Positions 25,019 to 35,661 of a DNA stretch of 64,000 nt are shown in pieces. The stretch is taken from contig OZ316892.1 in the NCBI GenBank assembly GCA_973895155.1, positions 7,254,001 through 7,318,000 of the forward strand, read 5' to 3'. Made by a program: the position numbers and the translations under genes. The notes beneath the pieces are model-generated. The model was not told where the DNA came from, did not search any database, and saw only the letters and a list, made by a program, of their open reading frames with translations. This DNA is from Marsupella aquatica. Lineage: Eukaryota; Marchantiophyta. Within the stretch, counting starts at the first letter, position 1, and each line of letters begins with the position of its first letter.

Positions 25019-28000
25019 CGTCCCGTTACAAAAATGAAAAAGGAGGGAACAAAGCTAAGCTATCAGATATTTTCTTGAATTATTTATGGCTCTTGGATTG
25101 AGTGAGATGGGAACCTAAAATTGGTTATAAGTTATAGTACAAGGTAGGTATGTAAGTTATAATACAAGGTAGATATAATATATCATAGAGTACTTGCATG
25201 TGCTAGTGTAGTTATTTTGTGCTTGCTTATAATACTTTTTGACATGGAACATTAAAGTGTAAGTATATTATTTTATTGTCTATTAATTTAGAGTACATAT
25301 GGCATGGGGCATGAAAGTGAAAAGATTTACTTGAGATAATGGTTTTGGTAGGGAGCAAACACTAAGGGGAAGAGAGTAGGTTGACATTATATTATTTTGG
25401 CTTTTGCTCTTAAAAAGGAGATTTAACTCTTTAGAAATTAGTTAATTTTTAGTTATCTTGCATGGACCCCAATTTCTATTTTGCACAATGATATCTTTCA
25501 CTCAACAAAAGTTTTTGTGTAATAATGTATTTTAACAATTATTATTTTTATTCAACGATTATCTGTTGCACCACGTACGATCTATTTCTCAACAACATCT
25601 TTAACCAAACAACATCTATTATGCAACGGACTGGGATTGAAAGGATATTGAGAGAATAGTCATCTTTGCTAAACCCTAAAACACTAAATCTGAAACCAAT
25701 AATATAACGTTGCTCCAATTTATAGTGGTCGTCATTCAAATGCATGGGCATTTTGGTTAAAAAAAATAAAACAAAGAAAAAGACTCACTCCTTAGTTTCC
25801 TTGATTTTTTATTTCATAACATCTTTCACAGAACGTAGCTTGGGTGAAATAACACCATTTTTCTTTTAACATCTTTTACTTCATGATATCTTTGGCAAAA
25901 TGACACATTTTTCTTAATAACATCTTTCACACAATGGCATGTTTGGCAAAACTACTTTTTCTTAAGACATCTTTTTACTTTGTGACATCTTTCACTTAAC
26001 AACATCTTGGGCAACACAACATCTTATTTCTTAACAACATCTTTTGTGCAACGCACGGATATTTTCCGTGAACGATGTCTTGGCCGACATGACGTTTTTT
26101 TCTCAACATCTTCGCCAACATGACAATTTTTTCTCAACAACATCTTGGCCGACACAACGTCTTTTTTCTCAACGACTTCTTGGCCGACATGACATTTTTT
26201 TGTTCAATGATCTCTTGGTCAACACAACATCTTTTTCTCTCAAAGTCTTCTTGGCCGACACGACATCTTTTTTTCTCAATGACCTCTTGGGTGACAAGAC
26301 ATCTTTTTTCTCCACGGCCTCTTGGTTGACACTACATATTTTCTTTCAACAACCTCTTGGCCAATACAACATCTTTTTTTCTCAACGACATCTTGACCAA
26401 CACAACTTCTTTTCTCTCAATGACCTCTTGGGCGACACGGCATCTTTACTCTCAACGACCTCTTGGGCGACATGACATCGTTTCTCTCAACGATCGCTTG
26501 GGCAACACGACATCTTTTCTCTCCACAACCTCTTGGGCAACATGACATCTTTTCTCTCCATGACCTCCTAGGCAACACTACATCTTTTTTCTCCACGACC
26601 TCTTGGTTGACACTACATCATTTTTCTCCATAACATCTTGGCCGACACGACTACTTTTGTGCAATGCACAGGTATTGAGCTAGTGCACATATAATATGGT
26701 GGGGCCATAGAGATGAGTTTTTAATATAAATAGAAATCATAACAAAAAGCAGTCATGATTATCATTTGACATGACATACATCATAGACATCAGTTTTCTC
26801 ATCCACATGACGAACCATGGAATTACTGTCTAGAGGTTTCACTCTAGAAGCCTAGACCCCAACTCTAGCTTGTAGTTGGAGATTTATAAATAAGATTCCA
26901 TACCTCATTTCCCATGCCCCTATTTCTAGTGCACCCATGCACACATAGAGACATAGAGAAGTGCACAAATGATATTCAGTGTACTTGTTACAGACCCCAC
27001 TAGAGATCCCTTCCAAAATTTGAGACTCCACAGCATGCCATGTCATCGAGATGCGCTGCAAACAGGTACGGATTGGTTTTACAAAATAAAATTCCTTCGC
27101 CTTTCGTGTTTGTGGCAGGATTTTGGTAAAATTGAGGACGCCATGCCGTAAACCATGATGTAAAAGTGTTTCAAAAATAACCATTTTACTTACCCTGAGT
27201 AACCGACTGTGCATTTAGTAGGAGGCCCACCCTGATTCGCCATTGATGAATATCCTTGGATGGATTCTGTATGTGAGTTTTGGGATGAATGTTCTCCTTC
27301 GAGCATTTGGATCGGTTGGGTGGTTTGTATGACCAATTAGTGGGAATTCTAAAGGTAATTCTTTCCTTTTTGCTGCACGGAAGTTGGTGGGATGGCAGTG
27401 ACAAGGAATTCGATCAAGAAAACACAACTTCGATCAGTTTCAAGGATGCAATGTTGCGGCTTTGGTGCTCATTTCTCTCGACAAATTAGTCATCATGACT
27501 GCGTTCATTGCCCTCATCATCGCAGCTGTAAGTTTCGCGGAAAATTTGGTTGTCCATAAAGGATGTGATTGCGTCGCAGGACAAAACTTATGGGATATGA
27601 TGTATCTGTTCACGAGTTGCAAGATATCGGATAGGTAGGTTGCTAAGTCATTTCCAGTCATCTTTTCAGGAAATCCTTCATTTTAACAGAGCCAATGTCC
27701 ACACTAACAGACCCAGAAACAATTGAAGCTAAAGCGGTGGAAATGAGAAGCTACATCGATCCCACGAGTGGTACCTCTCTGCAACAAGCTTAGGATCAAA
27801 CTCTGTCTTCATTCCTGCCTTTTATTATGACTCAATGAAATTTTCAAGGTTGCCGCATATCAGTTCTCATGTTTGATAATCCCTATGTCATGTCAAGTAG
27901 TTAGTTAGATTATTCTTTTGAACCCTAAACTACTTCGGACGGGATGAAGAGTGGGTCGAAGCAAGGACTCAAAACTGAGATCGGCAGAGACTAGATCATA

Positions 28001-28573
28001 GAGCTCTTATGTACCCTCATCCTAATGGTGTTGCTTAATTTTCATGAGTGTCCAGTAAGTATGTCCAGTAGACAAAACTATGTCCAGTAATTTTTGATGA
28101 TCGAGTTCCTTTAAGTCATCAGGATCAGGGTGTTAGATGTGCCTAAGCTAGATACCTCAAATTATAAATCGAGCATTGGTAAAGTAATTTTGTAACTTAG
28201 TTTAAACTAATATATTGTTTTCATTACATTCAGCACTAGCAGATCTTTGTGACTCATTGAATCAAGACAGGAAAACATCTTCGAGTCAGTACGTGTGCAT
28301 GTACTACATTCAGGATTCAGAAGAGACAACCTGCACATAGGTGTCGCAAATAGGGATTGGGATAAAACACGATTACCGCCTACAAGGGATGCCGAGTGAA
28401 TTGTTGATCAATCCTGGGTGAATGCAAAGTCAATTCAACAACTGGCATGGCCGGGTCATTCCCAGGGACTTGTATGCGACCAGATTGATCGATGGAATTG
28501 ATCTTCCCGAGACTATAAGAATTGAAATCAACAATTTGAAACAGAGAATCTTGCCAGCAGAGAATCTGATCGA
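25019..28573. other. AT-rich spacer between the LINE and the copia element
   Basis: No gene recognised. The dominant content is the minisatellite at 25.80-26.67 kb, listed separately. 26.85-28.57 kb shows only short overlapping frames on both strands. Confidence 0.55.
25800..26668. repeat. ~36 bp minisatellite, about 17 clear units plus degenerate head
   Basis: From about 26040 to 26668 a unit close to CATCTTTTTTCTCAACGACC plus TCTTGGCCGACACGA repeats head to tail; 25800-26040 holds a more degenerate version (AACATCTTT-AC-TTGGCAAAA). Most units are 36 bp, a multiple of three, so 12-residue repeats such as FFLNDLLGDTTS appear in translation and keep several frames open. Unit-to-unit divergence and mixed indels argue for non-coding tandem DNA. 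Confidence 0.85.
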
Positions 28574-28578
28574 CATTC
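28574..28578. repeat. Target-site duplication of the copia element (left copy)
   Basis: CATTC immediately left of the 5' LTR, matching CATTC at 34907-34911 immediately right of the 3' LTR. Five bases is normal for Ty1/copia integrase. Confidence 0.95.
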
Positions 28579-28873
28579 TATTAGGAATTGACTCTAGTTC
28601 CCGACATAGTTAGCTTGGCCTTACTAGGGTTAGTTTTAACCCTAGATTACATTAGGATAAGATCCGCTTAGTTTAGGCCCACTCATCTTGGCCCCCTTGG
28701 GGGGTATAGGCTGGAGGGAGAGCACTCTCTCCCTCATTCTTCACATGTACTCTCATTTGCTATGGAGCCTTCAGGAGTTTCTCCACTCAGGGTGTCTCGT
28801 CGGTGTAGCGTCTGATTGAGTGTCTCTCATGTTTCCGCATTGCTGTCTAGTCCGGAGCTGACGGTTTCTTACA
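28579..28873 (+). repeat. 5' LTR of copia element (295 bp)
   Basis: Starts TATTAGG (the terminal TG has become TA) and ends TTACA. Aligns without gaps to the 3' LTR; I count four differences, all transitions. Contains CATCTTGGCCCCCTTGGGGGG and a CTCTCTCCCTC block. Both LTRs carry AGGGTTAGTTTTAACCCT, a small inverted repeat. Confidence 0.97.
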
Positions 28874-28875
28874 AG

Positions 28876-28887
28876 TGGTATCAGAGC
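28876..28887 (+). promoter_or_regulatory. Primer-binding site (initiator tRNA-Met)
   Basis: TGGTATCAGAGC begins two bases after the 5' LTR. It is complementary to the 3' end of plant initiator tRNA-Met, the usual minus-strand primer in copia elements. Confidence 0.95.
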
Positions 28888-29504
28888 TTCGTGTTCGTGG
28901 TTTGGTGGCCTGGGCAGTGATGAGAGCGATCATTGTGTTGGATCGTGGTGAAAGATTGAATCGTCGTCGACAGTTGCGTGATCTTTTCACTGGCCGTTTC
29001 ATTTTGAAGGATTCGTGTTCAGAAAGGGTGACGGTTTTCCAATTGTAACTTCTCTGAAGTGTTGGATGTGTCACTGTGTTTTTCTGAAGGGATTGTTGGG
29101 TGTCCAGTCCAACGATCTTCTATGCACGTCGGTATGCACTAAGTTCTGGCGAAAGTTTCATTACTTTTCGTTTTCCGAGTGCGGAGTAATCTCATCTTGA
29201 GTTTGCTGTTAAGAGCTTGATGCTCTAGGTTATGCTTTGTTTATGTTTTGACTCTTCTCGTTGTGGGGCCAGTGGGGCCATTTTCCTTCTCGTTAAAAGT
29301 CAAGTTTTCGTAAGCCAAAGTTGCAAAATTTTGCTTGTTGGGCTTTTCTCTCGAGGTCGTCGCTGCGCAACATTTTTCGGCGGAGCGGCAGGAGAAAGTA
29401 CGAGAGGACTACTAGGGCGAGTGTACAAGCCCCATCATACGTACGCCTGTACATGGCGGTACAAGGCCAAAGGCACAAGCAGGTGGGCGGGGTACAACTG
29501 TACC

Positions 29505-29845
29505 CGAAGGTACAGTGGGGAGAGGGAGCTCCCTCCTCACGGGAGTATTTTCCTGCAGGGCCCAAGGTGTGAGCAGGTACAACTGTACCCACAGGTACAG
29601 TACTTGAAAGTACTGCATTAAGTGGGAAGGGAAGGATTTGTGCTCCCTTCTTACGGGAGTCATTTTCTTTGGGCACAAGGCCCTATGAGCATTGAAGAGG
29701 GGGAGAGGGGGAGCGAGCACTCCTTTCCCTTGGGAGTTTTTAATTAGGCTCAAAGCCCTATGCTGCAGCTTGGAGAAGGGGTGAGATGGGAGTTTTAATG
29801 CTCCCTCCTTTCGGGAGCACTTAAGTGGTTTCAAGGGCACGAGGC
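29505..29845 (+). repeat. Hairpin array in the copia leader
   Basis: Four related stem-loops: 29529-29545 (CTCCC...GGGAG), 29643-29659 (CTCCC...GGGAG), 29719-29737 (ACTCC...GGAGT) and 29800-29818 (GCTCCC...GGGAGC). Each is followed by a T-rich stretch and, for the last three, by GGGCACAAGGCCCTAT or a close variant that can itself fold. The first two are bracketed by GTACAACTGTACCC and GGTACAG palindromic pieces. The array lies about 700-1000 nt upstream of the gag ATG and encodes nothing obvious. A packaging, dimerisation or translation role is possible but unproven. Confidence 0.75.
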
Positions 29846-30312
29846 CCTATAAATGTACGAGCTAGCCAGGAGGGCTCGGGTGCATTTAAGGAGGGTACGA
29901 GGAAGTATTTAAAGGGTCAATGCGCGACCCTATGCACGGGAGGGCAAGGCACGGAAAAATTTTTTTTAAAGAATTTTTTTGAGGTCGGTAGGGACGAACG
30001 CTCGTCCCTAGTCTTCATTTTTTTTTCTTTGTTCTTTTCTTTTTCTCTCCACGATTACTCTTACTTCCCAGGTGGACAGGTGTTGGCTCCACATTTCTTC
30101 TGCTGTAAAATTTGACTGTACTTTGATTCCCTCCAAAAGATACTTTTCCAGAGAGCTGAATTTTGGCCAAAATTTCCGAATTCGGCGATTGTCGAGGCAT
30201 AATTTTTTTGCACTGCTTTGCAAGGGGATACTCAAGGGAGTTGAGCACGGGCCTGTGAAATCGATTTGCATTTAACTATTGCGAAATTTTTTCGGGACCT
30301 AAGATACCCGAC

Positions 30313-30340
30313 GGGGGTCAAAACGGCCATTTTGACCCCC
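30313..30340 (+). other. Perfect 11 bp hairpin in the copia leader
   Basis: GGGGGTCAAAA (30313-30323), a 6-base loop, then TTTTGACCCCC (30330-30340). It ends 187 nt before the gag ATG. Confidence 0.85.
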
Positions 30341-30527
30341 CTCCGGTCCGGGTTGAATAAGTTTTCGCTGGAGAAGTTTTTTGCCAAATCATTTTCAGAT
30401 CTTGTAGTGTACCTTGCAGGCTACGCGGCAGTGCATTCCATTTCCAATTTCACCAACTTTCATTTTTTGGTGACTTTTTGGGTGGAGGTATTTCGGTTGT
30501 GTTTCCTGTGTGTTTGTGGCAGCACAA

Positions 30528-33500
30528 ATGACTTCAAGAAAGCTTGCGGCGCCGAAGTTTGAGGTGGAGAAGTTTGACGGGAAGGTCAGCTTCAGCCTCT
30601 GGACTCGGAAGGTGATCAATGTGTTGATCCAGCAGGGTCTTGAGAAGACCCTCACTGGAGTGAAACCCTCGAATCTAACAGATGAGGAGTGGGAGGAAAT
30701 GTCGGTGCAGGCGTGTAGCACAATTGAGTTGTTCTTGGCAAACAACATTCTCAAGAATGTGTTGGGGATGGATCGGAATGCCAAGAAAATCTGGGATATG
30801 CTTACTCAGCTATACCAGAGTACTTCATTGACTACTCGCATTTATCACTTGGAGCGGCTGTTCAGGTTGAAGTTGAAGGATGGTGGCAACATGCGTGATC
30901 ACCTCAGTCTCTTTGATGAGATTGTGCACGAGGTGGCCACGGCGGGAGACAAGTTGACCGATGAGTATCTTGCGATGCATTTGTTGATGTCGCTTCCTCA
31001 GAGCTATTCGACGTTGGTGACAGTCATCACACATGACAAGTCTACGTTAAAGCTGGATGAGGTAAAGGCTACCATTCTTGCAAAATGGGGCAAGCGACAA
31101 CTTTCTGGCCGTGACAATGAGTCTGCTGCCTTAGTGGTTAGAGGCAGATCGACGGAGCGTACTACGGATCAGTCTAGATCTAAATCACATAGTAGATCTA
31201 AATCTAAGTCCCGTAGTAAGAAAGTGCAGTGTTGGCATTGCCATGAGAAGGGCCACACCAAGTGGAATTGTCCTTCTCTGTCAAAGCAGAAGCGTCATGC
31301 TTCCAATGGTGCGTCCTCATCGTCGGCTGGTATTGTGATTGCTGATAATGAGGATGCTGCTGAAGTGCTATGTATTGGTGTTGTGAATTCTGTGTATGAC
31401 AATAAATGGATGTTGGATTCGGGTTCCTCTTATCACGTGTGTCCAACGCAATCGTATTTCTCCACTTACCAACCTTGTACCGGTACTGTGGAAATCGGAA
31501 ATGGAGTCCGATGTGCAATTGTTGGCATGGGGACTATCAAATTCCGGATGTTTGATGGTGTTGTGCGAGCACTGACGGGAGTCAGACACATACCAGACAT
31601 CTCTAAGAATTTGATTTCTCTTGGTGCTGTGGAAGCTGGTGGATCTCATTTCACTGCACGTGATGGTGCGCTCTTTGTCGTCAAAGATGATGTATCTTTG
31701 ATTAAGGCGCTACAGCAGAATAATTTGTACATCTTGGAAGGAGATGTCATTGCTCCTAGAGTGGAGCATGTGGATTCTGTGGTGGAACGTTCGGATGCAG
31801 CGGCAACATCTACTGTAGAGTCATCTACGGCTGCTTTAATTGAAGCACCCTCAATATCTGGTCGCACACAAGCCATAGATTTGTGGCATGCACGGTTGGG
31901 GCACTTGAGTGGAAAAGGATTGGCAGCCTTGGCAAACAGAGATTTGTTGCAAGGCGCTCAATCTGGTAAACTCTCTTTCTGTGAAGATTGCATCTTCGGC
32001 AAGCAGAGGAGAGTGAGTTTCAGTTCTAGTTCATACCATTCTCATGAAATTCTTGAGTATGTACATTCGGATGTTTGGGGTCCAGCGCCGGAGCCATCGT
32101 TGGGTGGAGCCAGATATTTTGTGACGTTTGTAGATGATTACTCTCGAATGTGTTGGTTGTACTACATGAAGGAGAAGTCTCAAGTCTTTGAGATCTTCAA
32201 GGAGTGGAAAGCCATGGTAGAACTACAAACTGGGAAGGAGTTGAAGTGTGTTCGGTCCGATAACGGTGGCGAGTATAAGTCCAATGAGTTTGATCAATTT
32301 GGTCGAGACCTTGGCCTCAAGCGTCATTACACTGTACCGGAGACCCCGCAGCAGAATGGAGTTGCAGAACGGTTGAATCGGACATTATTGGAGAAAGCAC
32401 GCAACATGCTATGTAAGTCCAAGTTTCCCAACAACTTTTGGGCTGAAGCTGTCAACCAAGCTGCATACGTCTACAATCTGTCACCGCATAGTAGTAAGTT
32501 GATGCAGACTCCATTTGAGTTGTGGTATAAGAGACCTGCTGATTACTCTAGACTCCGAGTTTTTGGTTGTGCTGCCTATGTTCACATTGAGCAGACACAC
32601 AGGTCTAAGTTGGATCCCAAGTCTAAGAAATGTATTTTTCTAGGCTTTAGTCCTGGGCAGAAGGGCTATAAATTGTGGGATCCTGTCGATTGCAAGGCAG
32701 TTGTGAGCAGAAATGTTGTTTTTGACGAAGAATGGTTGTCAAGACCCCGGGATATTCAGGAGGAACAGGTGGAGGAACCCACTACGGTGGAGCTTGGTGG
32801 CGATGAGGAAGCTGCTGGTCCCTCTAGTAGAGGTGCAATTCCTCAACCAAGGCGCTCCACCAGGGCCAATTTTGGCCAACCCCCTGATAGATTTGGTTTT
32901 GCAGATCCTCGTGTTCACGTTGTTGAGCATGACGATGATCCCGGTGTTATTTTGCTTACTGAAGATGGAGACCCCTCTAGCTATGAAGAAGCTATGGCCT
33001 CTCCAGAGAAGGATAAGTGGATGGAGGCGATGTTGAAGGAGATGAATTCTTTGAAGAAGAATTCAACTTGGCGCTTAACTGACATGCCTCGCGGGAAAAC
33101 ACTGGTTCCGTGTAGATGGTTGTACAAGAAGAAGCAGGATGGCACTTACAAGGCTCGCCTTGTGGCCAAAGGGTACACCCAGAAGGAGGGCTTGGACTAC
33201 ACGGAAATTTTCTCACCAGTTGTCAAACTCACTACTATCCGTGTTTTACTTGCGATTGTGGCATTCTATGATCTTGAGTTAGATCAGATGGATGTAATTA
33301 CTGCTTTCCTGCATGGATTGCTTGATGTGGAGATTTATATGACTCAGCCTCCAGGTTTTATTGATGAGAAGACCAGACACTTGGTGTGTAAGCTCTTGCG
33401 CTCGTTATACGGATTGAAGCAGAGTCCCAGACAGTGGAATAAGCGTTTTGATTCCTTCATGTTATCTCAGGGGTTCACACGAAGTGAACATGATTGTTGT

Positions 33501-34544
33501 ATTTACATGAAGGAGGTGGAGAATTATTCACGCTTTGGTTACATTGTGCTGGCATTGTACGTGGATGACATGTTGATCCTGGCTGAGAATAAGTCTGATG
33601 TTGCCCATCTGAAAGCAATGCTGAGTAAGGAGTTTTCAATGAAGGACTTGGGTCAGGCCAAGAAGATACTAGGGATGGAGATTCATCGTGACAGGGAGCA
33701 AAGGCAATTATGGTTGTCTCAGAGGCAGTATTTGGAGAAGGTACTTGCCAAGTATGGAATGGAGAATGCAAAACCAGTTGGTACTCCATTGGCCTCCCAC
33801 TTTAAACTCTCAAAGAATGATTGCCCTTCTAGTGAGAGTGATAGACTGGCGATGAAACATGTTCCCTATGATAGTGTTGTGGGTAGTTTGATGTATGCAA
33901 TGACATGCACTAGACGTGACATTGCCCACACTGTTAGCGTTTTGAGCAGATTTATGGCAAATCCTGGTAAGCTTCACTGGGAAGCAGTGAAGTGGGTTTT
34001 GCGGTATTTGAAAGGTACCTTAGATTGTGGGATCTTATTTGACGGTAAAGCAGACTCTACATTAGAGTTGGAAGGTTTTGTAGATTCAGATTATGCTGGT
34101 AACTTGGATAACAGAAAGTCTACTACAGGCTATGTGTTTATGCTGGGTGGAGGTTGTATCAGCTGGAAGTCGGCAACTCAATCTTGTGTTGCGTTGTCTA
34201 CTACTGAGGCTGAGTACATGGCTGCATGTGAGGCAACCAAGGAGCTGATCTGGCTACGGAGATTGGTGAGTGATCTGGGTCTTTCACCTGAAAGACCGGT
34301 GCTGCTGTGCGACAGTCAAAGTGCTTTGCATCTGGCTAAGAACCCTGTGTTCCATGCCAGGACAAAGCACATTGATATTCGTTATCACTTCATCCGTGAG
34401 GTGATTGAGACGAAGCAGATGTTTCTGGAGAAGGTGGCTTTAGAGGAGAATGCAGCAGACATGCTTACCAAAGTTTTACCTACCAGTAGCTTTAGTCATT
34501 GTGTGGATATTATTAATGTTAGGGCCAAACCAGTGACTATGTAA
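30528..34544 (+). CDS. Copia gag-pol polyprotein (intact, 1,338 codons)
   Basis: Start chosen at the first in-frame ATG (30528), giving MTSRKLAAPKFEVEKFDG. Order of domains, by approximate residue: gag 1-230; zinc knuckle CWHCHEKGHTKWNC near 234; aspartic protease MLDSGSSYHVCP near 294; pre-integrase HHCC with LWHARLGH near 451 and CEDCIFGK; integrase core with HSDVWGP near 513, SDNGGEY near 576 and QQNGVAERLN near 606; reverse transcriptase from about 830 with YVDDML near 1010; RNase H with DSDYAGN near 1186 and STTEAEYMA. The protease-integrase-RT order defines Ty1/copia. No stop or frameshift and all catalytic motifs are present, so it may be functional. No envelope-like frame follows. Confidence 0.97.
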   Translation: MTSRKLAAPKFEVEKFDGKVSFSLWTRKVINVLIQQGLEKTLTGVKPSNLTDEEWEEMSVQACSTIELFLANNILKNVLGMDRNAKKIWDMLTQLYQSTSLTTRIYHLERLFRLKLKDGGNMRDHLSLFDEIVHEVATAGDKLTDEYLAMHLLMSLPQSYSTLVTVITHDKSTLKLDEVKATILAKWGKRQLSGRDNESAALVVRGRSTERTTDQSRSKSHSRSKSKSRSKKVQCWHCHEKGHTKWNCPSLSKQKRHASNGASSSSAGIVIADNEDAAEVLCIGVVNSVYDNKWMLDSGSSYHVCPTQSYFSTYQPCTGTVEIGNGVRCAIVGMGTIKFRMFDGVVRALTGVRHIPDISKNLISLGAVEAGGSHFTARDGALFVVKDDVSLIKALQQNNLYILEGDVIAPRVEHVDSVVERSDAAATSTVESSTAALIEAPSISGRTQAIDLWHARLGHLSGKGLAALANRDLLQGAQSGKLSFCEDCIFGKQRRVSFSSSSYHSHEILEYVHSDVWGPAPEPSLGGARYFVTFVDDYSRMCWLYYMKEKSQVFEIFKEWKAMVELQTGKELKCVRSDNGGEYKSNEFDQFGRDLGLKRHYTVPETPQQNGVAERLNRTLLEKARNMLCKSKFPNNFWAEAVNQAAYVYNLSPHSSKLMQTPFELWYKRPADYSRLRVFGCAAYVHIEQTHRSKLDPKSKKCIFLGFSPGQKGYKLWDPVDCKAVVSRNVVFDEEWLSRPRDIQEEQVEEPTTVELGGDEEAAGPSSRGAIPQPRRSTRANFGQPPDRFGFADPRVHVVEHDDDPGVILLTEDGDPSSYEEAMASPEKDKWMEAMLKEMNSLKKNSTWRLTDMPRGKTLVPCRWLYKKKQDGTYKARLVAKGYTQKEGLDYTEIFSPVVKLTTIRVLLAIVAFYDLELDQMDVITAFLHGLLDVEIYMTQPPGFIDEKTRHLVCKLLRSLYGLKQSPRQWNKRFDSFMLSQGFTRSEHDCCIYMKEVENYSRFGYIVLALYVDDMLILAENKSDVAHLKAMLSKEFSMKDLGQAKKILGMEIHRDREQRQLWLSQRQYLEKVLAKYGMENAKPVGTPLASHFKLSKNDCPSSESDRLAMKHVPYDSVVGSLMYAMTCTRRDIAHTVSVLSRFMANPGKLHWEAVKWVLRYLKGTLDCGILFDGKADSTLELEGFVDSDYAGNLDNRKSTTGYVFMLGGGCISWKSATQSCVALSTTEAEYMAACEATKELIWLRRLVSDLGLSPERPVLLCDSQSALHLAKNPVFHARTKHIDIRYHFIREVIETKQMFLEKVALEENAADMLTKVLPTSSFSHCVDIINVRAKPVTM

Positions 34545-34600
34545 ATATGTTACTTAGTTACATATTGTATATCACCTGACTCATTGTGTGAACTTGAGTC

Positions 34601-34611
34601 AAGGTGGAGAT
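34601..34611 (+). other. Polypurine tract
   Basis: AAGGTGGAGAT directly precedes the 3' LTR, the usual plus-strand primer site in plant copia elements. Confidence 0.9.
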
Positions 34612-34906
34612 TGTTAGGAATTGACTCTAGTTCCCGACATAGTTAGCTTGGCCTTACTAGGGTTAGTTTTAACCCTAGATTACATTAGGATAAGATCCGC
34701 TTAGTTTAGGCCCACTCATCTTGGCCCCCTTGGGGGGTATAGGCTGGAGGGAGAGCACTCTCTCCCTCATTCTTCACATGTACTCTCATTTGCTATGGAG
34801 CCTTCAAGAGTTTCTCCACTTGGGGTGTCTCGTCGGTGTAGCGTCTGATTGAGTGTCTCTCATGTTTCCGCATTGCTGTCTAGTCCGGAGCTGACGGTTT
34901 CTTACA
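34612..34906 (+). repeat. 3' LTR of copia element (295 bp)
   Basis: Starts TGTTAGG and ends TTACA, with canonical TG...CA. Differs from the 5' LTR at four positions (the second base, one in CTTCA(A/G)GAG, two adjacent in CACT(TG/CA)GGG). Confidence 0.97.
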
Positions 34907-34911
34907 CATTC

Positions 34912-35620
34912 CACATCCTAATCGTTGAGAACTGTGATTGGAGGCTATAATCGCATCAATATATCTGTTTAAAAGGTAACCAAGTTAATTGCAAATTAAC
35001 AGTCGATGCCATTCTATCTTTTTCAATACAAGAGCTCAATCAGATTGATTGGTGATGCAAGCAATGTCAAACTTTAATTGACTGATTCTATGAACAGACA
35101 GTGATGTCTATATTGAGATCCTTCCCGTGGAATGGATGATACAATGATAGTTCTAGGCGAGCTAAAATGGCTATGATGCGTCTAATTTGAGTGCAGGTTC
35201 AGCAAAAAGTCTGGGAGTCCATTTCATTCTCACAAGGGATTCAACAGCGGATAAGTAATTATGACATGAATCAGGACTGGGACGAAGAAAAGCAAGACTC
35301 ATACAAAAACAGAAGGCGACCAAGTAAGAGTCCATTAGGAGCTCTTCAGAGCACCCAAGTGTTAACAGCAACGAACCCCTGCTGTTTGGGATCAGTACTT
35401 TTCAATCTCAATCAAAACAGGTGGGGGTCCACGAACTAATTTTTACTGTTCTCTTTGGTTCCCTGCCCTTGATTGCGTTTTTTGTGTGTGGTATGTTGGT
35501 TCCCAATTGGGTGCCTTTTGTTCTTGGGCAATTTGATATGTATATAACATATAATCTCTTGTAGGATATTGTTTCCCAACTGGGTGCCTTCTCTTCTTGA
35601 GCAGAAATATAAATAAATAA

Positions 35621-35661
<41 letters not shown>

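Larger units (their letters stand above)
28574..34911 (+). mobile_element. Complete Ty1/copia LTR retrotransposon
   Basis: All structural parts are present: 5 bp target duplication CATTC on both sides, two 295 bp LTRs, primer-binding site, a 1.6 kb leader, one uninterrupted gag-pol frame and a polypurine tract. Near-identical LTRs (four transitions in 295 bp) mean a young insertion. The G-to-A change at position 2 of the 5' LTR damages its terminal TG, which would matter for re-integration only if templated into both ends. The element sits in spacer DNA and interrupts no recognisable gene. Confidence 0.97.

Noticed and set aside
26040-26668. CRISPR-like array
   Set aside because: Repeat and spacer cannot be separated; the whole unit repeats with gradual divergence, and the setting is a plant nuclear genome.
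28574-28873. 5' LTR as a solo or degenerate LTR because it starts TA
   Set aside because: The 3' LTR, target duplication, PBS and PPT show a full element; the TA is a single transition at the second base.
31204-33789. Minus-strand frames inside the copia polyprotein
   Set aside because: Shadows of the sense coding frame; no motifs.
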